A stretch of DNA of 64,000 nucleotides from an uncultured Vibrio sp. (GTDB lineage: Bacteria; Pseudomonadota; Gammaproteobacteria; Enterobacterales; Vibrionaceae): assembly GCF_963675395.1 (NCBI RefSeq), contig NZ_OY776223.1, positions 2,480,001 through 2,544,000 of the forward strand. Direction: 5' to 3'. Shown here piece after piece: positions 47,615-56,303 of the stretch (position 1 is the stretch's first letter; each line of letters opens with the position of its first letter). The translations under genes and the position numbers were made by a program. The notes beneath the pieces were generated by a model. It was not told the origin of the DNA, searched no databases, and saw nothing but the letters and a program-made list of their open reading frames with translations.

Positions 47615-49291
47615 TTAAGATTTAGGTTTTAGATCAAGTACTTGAAGTAGACGTTCTTGAGTGTTAGTCATTGGCATCGGACGTCCTTTAGGGTTCTCTT
47701 CATTCCACCAACCCGTGAAGCGAGCCGTGTTATATTGAGAAGTGTACGCGCCAGACATAACAGGAACAGTTACTTGGTTTTCTGCAATGATGCGTTGGAT
47801 CTTGTGAGCGATCTTAACTTGCTCATCACGGTCAGCTGTTTTGTAGAAGCCTTCTAGTGCTTTATCAAGTTCTTTGTCGTTCCAGTAATGCAGTGCAAAA
47901 CGAGGCATACCTTGGCTAGCTTGGAAACGAGAGTGGTAAGCACTATCCCAGTAAGTGTATGGATCCGCACCGTGGAAATAGTTTGTATATGCAACATCAT
48001 AAGTTGCATCTAGCATCGCTTGGTTGTATACAGAGAAGTCAGGTGTCGCTGCTTTCGCTTTAATCCCCGCTTCTGCTAGCATTTCAACGCCTAGCTGTAC
48101 AGTGTTGTTAAAGTCAGTCCATCCATTTGGAGACTGGATAGTTAACTCAATCTTCTTACCTGTTGGAGTCTCAACAAAACCATCGCCATCGGTATCAACG
48201 AAACCAGCTTCTTTCAGAAGTGCTTTAGCGTTGTCAACGTTGTACGTCATAAATGGCTTGTATTTATTGTACACTTCATTATCAGACCAAGACTCGAATG
48301 CAGCGCCAAGACCAGAAGCGTAATCGTTCACTACACCGCCGCCGTAGAATGCAATTTCGATGATAGTTTCACGGTCTATAGCCATAGAGAATGCACGACG
48401 GAAGTCGATGTTATTCACAGCTTCAGCGTTACCAACATTTGGCGATTTGTAGTTGAATACAAATGCTTGGCTACCCCCCGCAGGGTACCAATACTTGTTA
48501 TCTGGGCTTGCAGCAGCATACGTGCTGTCGACATCAGGAATGAAAGAGTATGACCAGTCAAATTGACCGCTAAGTACTTGGCCTAGGAACTGTTCGTTAC
48601 CAGCAACTTGTGGCAGACGTAGACAGTCAACATCTAAGTTATCGGCATCCCAGTAGTTAGGGTTACGACATTGAGTGTAAAGCTGAGGAGTGAAGGTTTC
48701 GATCTCAGTAAATGGACCTGTACCTACAGGGTTTTCGTTTGTGAAGCGTGTTGGGTCCTCAACCTTGCTCCAGATGTGCTTAGCAACGATAGATACTTCG
48801 TTAATAAGGTATGGAAGGTTAGAGTTGGCTTCCGTTAGGTCGAAAGTCACTGTATCGCCAGATACAGTAATTTTATCTAAGCGAGCGTTGATACCAGTAC
48901 GGTCAAGCTCAGGGTACTTTTTCAACATGTTGAATGTAAATGCTACATCTTCGGCAGTAAATGCTTCACCATCAGACCATTTAACGCCTTCACGGATAAC
49001 AAAAGAAACCTGCTTAAGGTCGTCTGACATAGTGTAGCTTTTTGCCAAACGTAATACTGGCTCATTCCCATTTAACTCGTTGAATACAACTAGTGGTTCA
49101 TAGATGAAGTCTTGAACTGTATCTAGCTGAGTTTGAAGGTAAGGGTTAAAGTTACGAACGAAAGTTGGGAAAAACTTTGGAACCATCGTTAGTTCACTGC
49201 GTTCAGCCGCAGTTGCTACCGATGCAAAACCTGTAGTAGCTGTAGCAATAATTGCTGTTGCTAGTGCTGTTTTTTTAATATTGGCAAGCAT
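47615..49291 (-). CDS. Chitin-oligosaccharide-binding protein of the ABC importer (CBP)
   Basis: A 558-residue periplasmic binding protein of family 5 (OppA/DppA fold). The signal peptide covers residues 1-29 (ending VATAAE). Family segments KLSDG-type WSDGEAFTAEDVAFTFNMLK, NPVGTGPF and RRAFSMAIDR are present. In V. cholerae the homologue binds (GlcNAc)n and, when empty, holds the sensor ChiS inactive, so it is both transporter subunit and signal input. Ribosome site AAGGAA precedes the ATG. It is the first gene of the ten-gene operon. Confidence 0.93.
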   Translation of the reverse strand: MLANIKKTALATAIIATATTGFASVATAAERSELTMVPKFFPTFVRNFNPYLQTQLDTVQDFIYEPLVVFNELNGNEPVLRLAKSYTMSDDLKQVSFVIREGVKWSDGEAFTAEDVAFTFNMLKKYPELDRTGINARLDKITVSGDTVTFDLTEANSNLPYLINEVSIVAKHIWSKVEDPTRFTNENPVGTGPFTEIETFTPQLYTQCRNPNYWDADNLDVDCLRLPQVAGNEQFLGQVLSGQFDWSYSFIPDVDSTYAAASPDNKYWYPAGGSQAFVFNYKSPNVGNAEAVNNIDFRRAFSMAIDRETIIEIAFYGGGVVNDYASGLGAAFESWSDNEVYNKYKPFMTYNVDNAKALLKEAGFVDTDGDGFVETPTGKKIELTIQSPNGWTDFNNTVQLGVEMLAEAGIKAKAATPDFSVYNQAMLDATYDVAYTNYFHGADPYTYWDSAYHSRFQASQGMPRFALHYWNDKELDKALEGFYKTADRDEQVKIAHKIQRIIAENQVTVPVMSGAYTSQYNTARFTGWWNEENPKGRPMPMTNTQERLLQVLDLKPKS

Positions 49292-49481
49292 AGCTGTTCC
49301 TTACTGTTTGCTTCATTTCACTATATGGATTTGAATGTCATCAATTGATAAACACTCGCCATGACCCACCTCTAGTGTTATTGCAATTTAAGCTTTCACC
49401 TTCATCACATGTAGAGTGGCCTGTAGGTCTTCGGCAGGAGTAAGAAAACACCTTATCCTGAAAATAATCAAACTCGTATCC

Positions 49482-49525
49482 CGTTAAAAACGTCAAAAAA
49501 GGTGGATATCACGTTATAAACGTCA
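49482..49525. repeat. Paired repeats, candidate ChiS-binding sites
   Basis: CGTTAAAAACGTCA (49482-49495) and CGTTATAAACGTCA (49512-49525) differ at one base and are spaced exactly 30 bases apart, about three helical turns. Each contains a CGTT-N3-AACG dyad. Same-face spacing in the operon control region suggests cooperative binding of a dimeric regulator. ChiS is the obvious candidate but this is inference. Confidence 0.5.
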
Positions 49526-49668
49526 TTTAGTTTGCTTTTGAACCAACTTTTACTAAAAATCAAACTTTGATATGCGTCGCAGCTTGTATCCTTATAGAGA
49601 GTTATTGTTAGTGTCCACTTACTTTATGTGCGTTGTTTTAAAGTGCTTCTTGTTGTTTGGGTGAGTTT

Positions 49669-49684
49669 GGGGATCTCGATCACA
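49669..49684. promoter_or_regulatory. CRP-like site upstream of the chitin operon
   Basis: GGGGATCTCGATCACA matches TGTGATCTAGATCACA at 13 of 16 positions, with a perfect right half. Catabolite control of chitin utilisation is known in Vibrio. Confidence 0.45.
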
Positions 49685-50096
49685 CACGTAATTCATGTTA
49701 ATTCATAAGGTGAAATTTAATCTGCCGTTCTGTTGTGATTGACTTCGCAATCTGTTGCATTAGTTTATAAAACTCTGTTTGAAATGATGAAAGTTTCGCC
49801 TTTTTTCATCTTGTGTATCGCTTAATAGTATGCTTTTTTTTCTTGGAAAATAAAGTGTGTTGGCATGCTTTTTTATTGTGAAATAAAAACTATGGACACG
49901 GCACAGTACTCTGAATTCTTGCCAGGATAATAGTGTCTGCACCGTTAAATTTGGATTCTGTCTACTGAGCTTTATTTAGCTGGATGATTGGCATGATGGT
50001 TTTGCAGATGAGATAGATGGCACGCCATTTAAGTCCCACTTACCTTCACTTAGCAATAGGCATTGAACACTGAATAGAAGTATTTCTAGATATAAA

Positions 50097-50133
50097 AAGC
50101 CTCCAACAATTGGTGTCTAATTGTTGGAGGCTG
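50097..50133 (-). terminator. chiS terminator
   Basis: On the minus strand a long stem (AGCCTCCAACAATTAGA with its partner ACCAATTGTTGGAGGCT) is followed by TTTTTATA, about 30 bases after the chiS stop. This makes chiS a transcription unit separate from the operon. Confidence 0.88.
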
Positions 50134-50164
50134 TTCAAACGGAGCGCATCATTGGAAAACGCTG

Positions 50165-53100
50165 TTAGCTGGTAAGTAACCTTTGCAGTTTATCTCGCTG
50201 TGCTTCAATGTAAGCGCGTTCCGGGCTTTGTTCTTTACAATGCTCGAGTATAAACTCGATAGAGCTTAAAACCGTTCTCCAGCGTGGAGTTTTAGGTAAG
50301 GTTTCAATGCGCATGTATTTATCTAAAGTACGGGTTTGTAGCGTACTTCTATCGAGGTAAACGCGCCAAAGGCCACTTTGCTCGGCAAAGGTAAACTTAC
50401 TTTCGCCAGTCACAGACTCCCAGTATTCCAAAGCGTGAGTCATTGCTTCGACCAGAACTTCACGCATCACTTCCTGTTTGTCTTTTTTATTGCCTAACGC
50501 TTTGTCTGCCAGTCGAGTGAATTCACCTCCAAGCTCTTTAAGCTTCTGTAACTGTTCTTTGTCGCCGTCAAAGGCATAGCGAGAAAGCACCTCTACTGCT
50601 GTTTCCAGGTTATGGATACGGGCTGTATTTGCGCCGCCACCCACATTGAATATATACATAACGTCTAAGCCAGAGCCTTCAGGGAGTTTGAGAACATCCG
50701 CTTCAATATTTTGACGAATGTCCTCGACATAGATATCAATTTTCCCGCAATAATGTGGCTGTTTAACGGTGAGGAATTTTGGCGCAATCAGCTCATCAGC
50801 TGAAGAGCGTTTAATCTGCTCTAAACTACGTTTAAATAACTTACACGCAGCTTCGTTGGCAAAGCGAATACGTTGATCTTCGCGCAAGCAGATGATGGCC
50901 TCAGGAGCGGATTCAAGTTGTTCTAGCAGACGACCCTGAGTTTCAAGCAGGCTCGCTTCGACTTCAGCTCGTTGGCGAAGCTCCGACTCAAGTTGCTTAT
51001 TCTCAATATGACGAATTTCTGCTTTGCTTGCCGTTAAATGGGCCTGAATTCTGGCTGCAAGTTCTTGTTTATTAAAAGGCTTAGATAAGTAATCGTTCGC
51101 TCCAGCCTCAAAGCCTCTAACGCGGTCTTCAGTTTGACTAAGTGCTGTTAACATAATAATTGGCAGCTCGGCATGATCATAGATTTTACGCAGTTCACTA
51201 CATACCTGATAGCCACTCATGCCTGGCATCATGATATCGAGCAGTAACAGTTCCGGTTTTTCTTGTTCGACAAGATCAAGTGTTTCGGGGCCGTCCGAAA
51301 CAGTTCGTACACGATAGCCTTCTAAACGCAAAAAGCTTTCAAGTACACGCAGGTTGACGGGTTCGTCGTCTGCTACATAAAGCAGTGGGCCATCCGGGTT
51401 CTCTGGCAGCGATAGATCATCGCTGTTGTCCAAATTGATTTCTGGAGCCTGGAAATGCCCACAGGCAGCCAGCGTCTGCGTGGCCAGAATCTCTTCTTCA
51501 CTGGCGAGAGGTAAAGTGAAGCTGAATGTAGTACCTACCATTGGTTGGCTACTTACATATAAGGAGCCACCCATTAGCTCAATCAACTGGCGGCTAATTG
51601 ATAAGCCTAATCCAGCACCTTGACGATAGCGACTTTCATCTTGTCCTGCCTGAATTAAAGGCTCAAAGATGTGCTCAAGGTGTTCTGCAGGAATGCCTTG
51701 TCCGGTATCGACCACTTGAACGCGGACTAGATCGTCAACGACTCCTGCTGAAATAACGATCTTACCTTCAGAGGTGTACTTAATTGCGTTACCTATCAGG
51801 TTGTACAGCACCTGTTCAAGTCGTTGTGGATCGGCAGATACTGCTTTGAGATCATTCGGTACCTGATTGATGATCCGAATGGTCTTGTTACCAAGTAAGT
51901 GGCCAGACAGCTCCAGTACCAATCGAGTTGAGCTTGCCAAACTGACCGCCGACTTCTGGATGCCCATGCTACCGTAACGCATTTTATGGTAATCCAGTAA
52001 GTCGTCGACGAGGTTGGCCAAGCGTTGTCCACTTTTGATAATAATATCAAGCTGATATTTCTGGTTTGCCGGGAGCGCGCCGTTGGCTCCGGAAATTAGA
52101 GTTTCCGCAATACCCACCATACCGTGTAAAGGCGTACGTAGTTCATGAGATGTGGTTGCCAGAAACTCATCTTTTAGCTTGTCTGCGAGTTGTAGCTCTT
52201 CATTTTGTTTTTGAATTAAGCGAATGTTGCTTTCCAGCTCTTCATTTTGCTTTTTGATGGTCTGAATTTTTTCACGAATGGAACGTTGCATACGCTCAAA
52301 ACTGATGGCTAAGCGACCAATTTCGTCTTTTCTAACGGTATCAAATGTTGTTTCGTCCAGATCGCCTGCTGATACTCGCTCTGCCGCCCAGGTTAATTTG
52401 AGCAGTGGTGAGGTAATGAAATTTGATAAATAGTGTGAGGCAATCACAACCAGTATGATCGCCGTGAGCATCGCAATGACGAAGAGTTTTTCCAGTTGGT
52501 GAATGCGAGAAAAGGCGTCTTTCTCTGGTAGCTGTACGACCAATGCCCAGTTCACGCTGCGAGTTTTTACTGGCGCATAGGCGGCGATAATAGCTTCATC
52601 GAGTCCGTTTGTATAAGTGCCGACGTTTGTTTGACCTGAAAGTGCCTGACTGATGACCTCCATACTATTTTGGATATCATTCAGTTTGGTGTTTATTGTA
52701 CGAGGTTGTTGATCTCCTCCGACTAACAACGTCTCAATCGACGACTCGCGGTTTTTGTCGGCGACTAATTTAGTGATGCCGTTGTTTGGCAACCGGAACA
52801 TGGCATAGCTGTGTAGATATCCTTGTTGAACGATAGGAGCACCAAGCCATGCGACTTGCTTCCCATTTTCAAGTTCAAAGTCAGAGATAAGAATCGGAGT
52901 GTAGTCTTCGTTCAGTTTGCGGCGCTCACTGACATCGTCGGTCAAGCGCTGAAATGCCTTGCCTAGCGCTGAATCTTTATAGCGACCGCTGAGAAGGTTA
53001 GTACCGTAATTGTCATCTTTGTTGATGGAGTAAGTAACGTTGCCGTTAATATCGACTAATAGTATGTCATTGAAGTCAGAGCGTTTAAGAAGTTCTAAAT

Positions 53101-53551
53101 AAGCCCAATGGTAGCGCTTGTGTAGCAGTCGATAGCGCTCACTACCGACATAGTTAGATGACTCTGGCAATATTGACGTTTTTATCTGATCGCCACTGCC
53201 TTCAATATAACGTTGCTGTGCATTTTGACGTGATTCGTCAATGTCATTTCCTAACCGACTAAACGCATTGACTAAACCATAGAAGCGCCCACCGCTGGCA
53301 TAGGCTAGTTCCGAGCGGACGAAGCCCATCACTTCGGTTTCGCGTGCTTCAAAGTAGTCAACAATCTGCTGTTGCTTGGTATTTCTTACAGACAAAAGGT
53401 GTGACGTGCTCTGTTCTTGCAGATCTTGGCTGTGTGACTGAAGGAAAAAAAATGCAGTAATGGTTAGAGGCGTAAGGCTGAGGACAAGAAACGCAGTCAT
53501 CAGCGTACTCTGTAGACGCTTAAACTTCTGTTTTTTGTAGAATTTGAACAT
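50165..53551 (-). CDS. chiS: Chitin-responsive hybrid sensor kinase ChiS
   Basis: A 1128-residue inner-membrane hybrid kinase. TM1 (about 16-33) and TM2 (about 363-382) flank a periplasmic sensing region; HAMP and a coiled coil (KKQNEELESNIRLIQKQNEE) follow. His469 in TTSHELRTPLHG is the phosphorylation site of the HisKA domain, then an HATPase domain with GQGIP and GAGLGLSI. A receiver domain has Asp772 in LLLLDIMMPGMSG. Both phospho-residues fall at the same numbers as in V. cholerae ChiS, where the unusual C-terminal region binds DNA and activates the chitin operon directly from the membrane. Confidence 0.95.
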   Translation of the reverse strand: MFKFYKKQKFKRLQSTLMTAFLVLSLTPLTITAFFFLQSHSQDLQEQSTSHLLSVRNTKQQQIVDYFEARETEVMGFVRSELAYASGGRFYGLVNAFSRLGNDIDESRQNAQQRYIEGSGDQIKTSILPESSNYVGSERYRLLHKRYHWAYLELLKRSDFNDILLVDINGNVTYSINKDDNYGTNLLSGRYKDSALGKAFQRLTDDVSERRKLNEDYTPILISDFELENGKQVAWLGAPIVQQGYLHSYAMFRLPNNGITKLVADKNRESSIETLLVGGDQQPRTINTKLNDIQNSMEVISQALSGQTNVGTYTNGLDEAIIAAYAPVKTRSVNWALVVQLPEKDAFSRIHQLEKLFVIAMLTAIILVVIASHYLSNFITSPLLKLTWAAERVSAGDLDETTFDTVRKDEIGRLAISFERMQRSIREKIQTIKKQNEELESNIRLIQKQNEELQLADKLKDEFLATTSHELRTPLHGMVGIAETLISGANGALPANQKYQLDIIIKSGQRLANLVDDLLDYHKMRYGSMGIQKSAVSLASSTRLVLELSGHLLGNKTIRIINQVPNDLKAVSADPQRLEQVLYNLIGNAIKYTSEGKIVISAGVVDDLVRVQVVDTGQGIPAEHLEHIFEPLIQAGQDESRYRQGAGLGLSISRQLIELMGGSLYVSSQPMVGTTFSFTLPLASEEEILATQTLAACGHFQAPEINLDNSDDLSLPENPDGPLLYVADDEPVNLRVLESFLRLEGYRVRTVSDGPETLDLVEQEKPELLLLDIMMPGMSGYQVCSELRKIYDHAELPIIMLTALSQTEDRVRGFEAGANDYLSKPFNKQELAARIQAHLTASKAEIRHIENKQLESELRQRAEVEASLLETQGRLLEQLESAPEAIICLREDQRIRFANEAACKLFKRSLEQIKRSSADELIAPKFLTVKQPHYCGKIDIYVEDIRQNIEADVLKLPEGSGLDVMYIFNVGGGANTARIHNLETAVEVLSRYAFDGDKEQLQKLKELGGEFTRLADKALGNKKDKQEVMREVLVEAMTHALEYWESVTGESKFTFAEQSGLWRVYLDRSTLQTRTLDKYMRIETLPKTPRWRTVLSSIEFILEHCKEQSPERAYIEAQRDKLQRLLTS

Positions 53552-53777
53552 GGGTAAGGTTGCAACTCGTAAAGGGCAGCAAAAATAGTATTGATTGCTA
53601 CCAAGGTTCTCGTTAAAAACGGATAAGACGTTAAATTCGATAGAAATAACAAAATTAACGAGTTTTTTTTCTTTGACAAGAAAGTTAATTGCAAAGCGTG
53701 CAGAGTCACGCAGTTTTTTTATATTTGATGAGTTTTTAGCGGGGAATTGCGCAGGTTTTCGCCTGCGCGGAGAGGGG

Positions 53778-54803
53778 TTAAGATTTTTTAGCGTAATAAA
53801 TGGAGAATTTCTTGGTCTTATTTAGCGTCTCGCAATTATTGAAAGCGCTTTCAATAATTGGCGGGTATTTTAAGAAACTGTTCGCCACGATGATCATTTC
53901 CCCCTGCCTTTGAAGGTATTGTGGTGCATCACCAAGTAAGGTTTCTGCGGCATTATAATTGGTATCTAGCCCACTATGGAAAGGCGGGTTACTGACGATA
54001 AAGCGGTAGTTGTTTGCCGTATCTGAATAAATGTCAGAAGCAAATACTTTGCCTTCTAAATCATTGGCTTTTAGTGTGGCTTGGCTAGACGTGATTGCAT
54101 AGGCGTTGATATCGCACATCTCAATTTCTATTTCAGGATTGGCTTTCGCCATAAATGCGCCAAGCACACCAGCACCACAACCAAAATCAAGCACTTTACC
54201 GGACAATGGCGGTAATGTTTCCAACAATAATTGGCTTCCTAAATCGAATTCGCCATGGCTGAATACCCCAGGTAAGCTTTTAACCAGCAGCGATTGGTCG
54301 CCTAAACTGATAGTGTAGGACTTGAACCAGTCGAGCTGATTAAATGGTGCTGGTTCGTTTACGCATTGGCCCCAGTAAAAAGAACAGCGACGTGCGGAAT
54401 CGTATTTGTTGATCGGGCCGTAGTCTTTGAACATCTTTTCGATACTTTTTACACCAGAGCGGTTCTCACCCACCACTACAATTTCAGTATCGACACCAAG
54501 TTTCGCCATTAGCATGGCCAGTAAATATTCAGCCTCTGCTTTAGCTTTTGGCCAGTAAAGCAATAGCATGTCTGCTTGAGTATCGATGTCAAACTCTGAG
54601 CCAAAGTGGCTTTTGATTTTGTCAGATGTACGAATTTGACGGTAGTAACTGTAGTTCGAAGTGAAAACTTCCACCGACTCACAGTGTGCGGTTAACTCGA
54701 CAGGGAACAGATCTTCAACCTCACCTGCGACTAAAACGTGCTTTCCATTGAAGTATTCTAACTGGCGTTGCGCTATTTGACTTGGAGCGATATAAGCAGA
54801 CAT
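53778..54803 (-). CDS. rsmC: 16S rRNA (guanine1207-N2)-methyltransferase
   Basis: A 341-residue protein made of a degenerate N-terminal methyltransferase-like domain (1-160) and an active C-terminal domain with SAM motif [17 protein letters not shown] and the catalytic NPPFHSG. It methylates G1207 of 16S rRNA in the 30S subunit. It opens [20 protein letters not shown], typical of RsmC. Its last third contains a 28-bp perfect palindrome (53833-53860) that is unusual inside coding sequence. Confidence 0.93.
   Translation of the reverse strand: MSAYIAPSQIAQRQLEYFNGKHVLVAGEVEDLFPVELTAHCESVEVFTSNYSYYRQIRTSDKIKSHFGSEFDIDTQADMLLLYWPKAKAEAEYLLAMLMAKLGVDTEIVVVGENRSGVKSIEKMFKDYGPINKYDSARRCSFYWGQCVNEPAPFNQLDWFKSYTISLGDQSLLVKSLPGVFSHGEFDLGSQLLLETLPPLSGKVLDFGCGAGVLGAFMAKANPEIEIEMCDINAYAITSSQATLKANDLEGKVFASDIYSDTANNYRFIVSNPPFHSGLDTNYNAAETLLGDAPQYLQRQGEMIIVANSFLKYPPIIESAFNNCETLNKTKKFSIYYAKKS
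53833..53860. repeat. 28-bp perfect palindrome with LacI-family operator core
   Basis: The dyad is perfect over 28 bases: half-site CAATTATTGAAAGC followed by its reverse complement. The central TGAAAGCGCTTTCA is the classic operator form of LacI/GalR-type regulators. It lies inside the 3' part of rsmC and 282 bases upstream of the chiS start. Confidence 0.7.
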
Positions 54804-54879
54804 AAACTTGGTTCATCAGAAATAAATAGGGCCAGATTTTCTCACAATCTGGCCCAAGCTTGAAGTCATTAACGAGCGA

Positions 54880-55965
54880 CTAGCTGTTGTCTTGTCGGTT
54901 TAGGAAGTCTTGAAACTCTTCTTCATAAATATTAAATAACACCATTGTGACGGCAAAAATCAGCGGACCATAAATCAGACCGATTAAACCAAACAGATGC
55001 AAGCCACCTAATAATGAGAAGAAAATCATTAAGGTATTCATTCCCGCACTGCCTTGCATCAGGAGTGGTCGCAACAAGTTATCAATTGAGCCGACAATAA
55101 CGACACTCCATGCTGTGAGGAAGAGCGCCCAAGTGGTGTCGCCGGTTAGGAAAAGGTAAGTCGCCGCCGGTATCCATATTAAAGCGGTACCAACAACAGG
55201 AATGAATGAGGCAAAGCCCATCATTGTGCCCCAGAATAGTCCCGGAAAACCCGCCAGCCACATGCCAATCCCGCCGGCGAAGCCTTGTGCAATTGCGGTA
55301 AGAAACGATCCCATAACCGCTGACTTTGACACTTGCTCAATTTCGGTCAGGATTTTGTCTTCCTGACTGCGTGAAAGGGGGAGAATATGTCGAATTGCGG
55401 AAATAATTTTATCGTGATCGCGCAACAAAAAGAACAGGACAAACAACATGAGGAAGAAATCCATTAAGAAATTTGTCGCATCACCGAGAATTTTGGCGCT
55501 GATGGTGACCAGGTTTGAACCAAATGATGTGGCGAACTGGGCGATTTTTTCCGCAATTGCTTTGGGCTCAATTTTATCGAAAGGTAAGTACTCATTAACT
55601 AATGACAATGCCTTGATCACTAAAGGGTGCTGGAAGATATCCTGAATGCCGCCATTCGTTACCCACTTATAAGTGTTTTGTGAAAACAAAGAACCTTGCT
55701 GGACGATAGCAGCAAAAACAAATAGGAGAGGAATCACAATAATAAAGGTCAGTACCACACATGACAGTAGCGAAGCCATGTTCCGATGGTTTGGTATCTT
55801 TTGCTCAAACCATTCGTGTATAGGGAACATGAGTAATGAAATGATGAATGCCATTACGATCGAGTTGATGTAAGGTTCGACTAATAAGTAGCAAGCAAAA
55901 GCAGCGGCGAGCAGAGCGACCATTAGAACGCGATGACTCGACGTGATTTTCACATTGTTTGGCAT
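54880..55965 (-). CDS. AI-2E/PerM family membrane protein
   Basis: A 361-residue polytopic membrane protein with about eight segments, including the paired N-terminal helices (VLMVALLAAAFACYLLVEPY), the long amphipathic middle region, and the conserved C-terminal motifs GFASFIPVVGTALIWIP, DNLLRPLLMQG and GLIYGPLI. Members have been proposed as AI-2 exporters or ion antiporters. The substrate here is unknown, and the family name should not be read as evidence for quorum signalling. It lies 76 bases upstream of rsmC on the same strand. Confidence 0.85.
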   Translation of the reverse strand: MPNNVKITSSHRVLMVALLAAAFACYLLVEPYINSIVMAFIISLLMFPIHEWFEQKIPNHRNMASLLSCVVLTFIIVIPLLFVFAAIVQQGSLFSQNTYKWVTNGGIQDIFQHPLVIKALSLVNEYLPFDKIEPKAIAEKIAQFATSFGSNLVTISAKILGDATNFLMDFFLMLFVLFFLLRDHDKIISAIRHILPLSRSQEDKILTEIEQVSKSAVMGSFLTAIAQGFAGGIGMWLAGFPGLFWGTMMGFASFIPVVGTALIWIPAATYLFLTGDTTWALFLTAWSVVIVGSIDNLLRPLLMQGSAGMNTLMIFFSLLGGLHLFGLIGLIYGPLIFAVTMVLFNIYEEEFQDFLNRQDNS

Positions 55966-56136
55966 AAGATAAGTCCAAATTACGGATGATATTTACGGTT
56001 TCTAGCTTATAACACGGGCAGTGAACCTTTATGACGGTATGTGCTCGCGGTCTTATAATACCTTGGAATTAGAGCCTAGTAGCATACCTTGTTATAATGA
56101 CGACAAATCAGTCGGTTATCAATCAGGAGATGTAAA

Positions 56137-56253
56137 ATGGGTTGTTGTAATGGTGACAAGTCGTGTCAAAACGAGAAAAAAACCAAGCGCACTCCGTGGT
56201 TAGGTATTGTGGTTGGTGTACTCGTTGTCTTAGTTATTTTGAATTGGCGCTAA
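56137..56253 (+). CDS. Small membrane protein of 38 residues with cysteine-rich N-terminus
   Basis: ATG 56137 follows a good ribosome site, AGGAGA, by five bases and encodes MGCCNGDKSCQNEKKTKRT, a short basic stretch, then one hydrophobic helix (about WLGIVVGVLVVLVILNW) and stops at 56253. A terminator begins at the stop codon. Architecture (cytosolic Cys-Cys and Cys, basic linker, single membrane span, positive-inside) argues for a real inner-membrane microprotein. I recognise no named family. It is divergent from the PerM gene and convergent with hemL. Confidence 0.7.
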   Translation: MGCCNGDKSCQNEKKTKRTPWLGIVVGVLVVLVILNWR

Positions 56254-56277
56254 AAAGGACCGTGAAGGTCCTTTTGA
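56253..56277. terminator. Bidirectional terminator between the small protein gene and hemL
   Basis: AAAAGGACC-GTGAA-GGTCCTTTT has A and T tracts on both sides, suited to stop both convergent transcripts. Confidence 0.8.
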
Positions 56278-56303
56278 GATTTGTCGTTACTGCCTTTGCT
56301 GAA

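Larger units (their letters stand above)
49292..50096. promoter_or_regulatory. Upstream control region of the chitin operon
   Basis: This AT-rich gap of about 0.8 kb between the chiS terminator and the first operon gene contains no convincing ORF. It holds two near-identical 14-base repeats (49482-49495 and 49512-49525) and a CRP-like palindrome (49669-49684), listed separately. By analogy with V. cholerae Pchb, ChiS and CRP would act here. The length suggests a long leader or far-upstream regulation; the transcription start cannot be fixed by eye. Confidence 0.6.

Noticed and set aside
49760..49942. Short minus-strand frame in the chitin control region
   Set aside because: It has no ribosome site, AT-driven composition and no coding-like codon use.
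54880..55965. AI-2 exporter as a partner of the luxR-type regulator
   Set aside because: The family name rests on limited work and many members have other roles; the genes are more than 50 kb apart with no sequence link.
56021..56203. 60-codon plus-strand frame overlapping the small membrane protein
   Set aside because: It has no ribosome site or recognisable features, and it runs out of frame over the better 38-residue gene.
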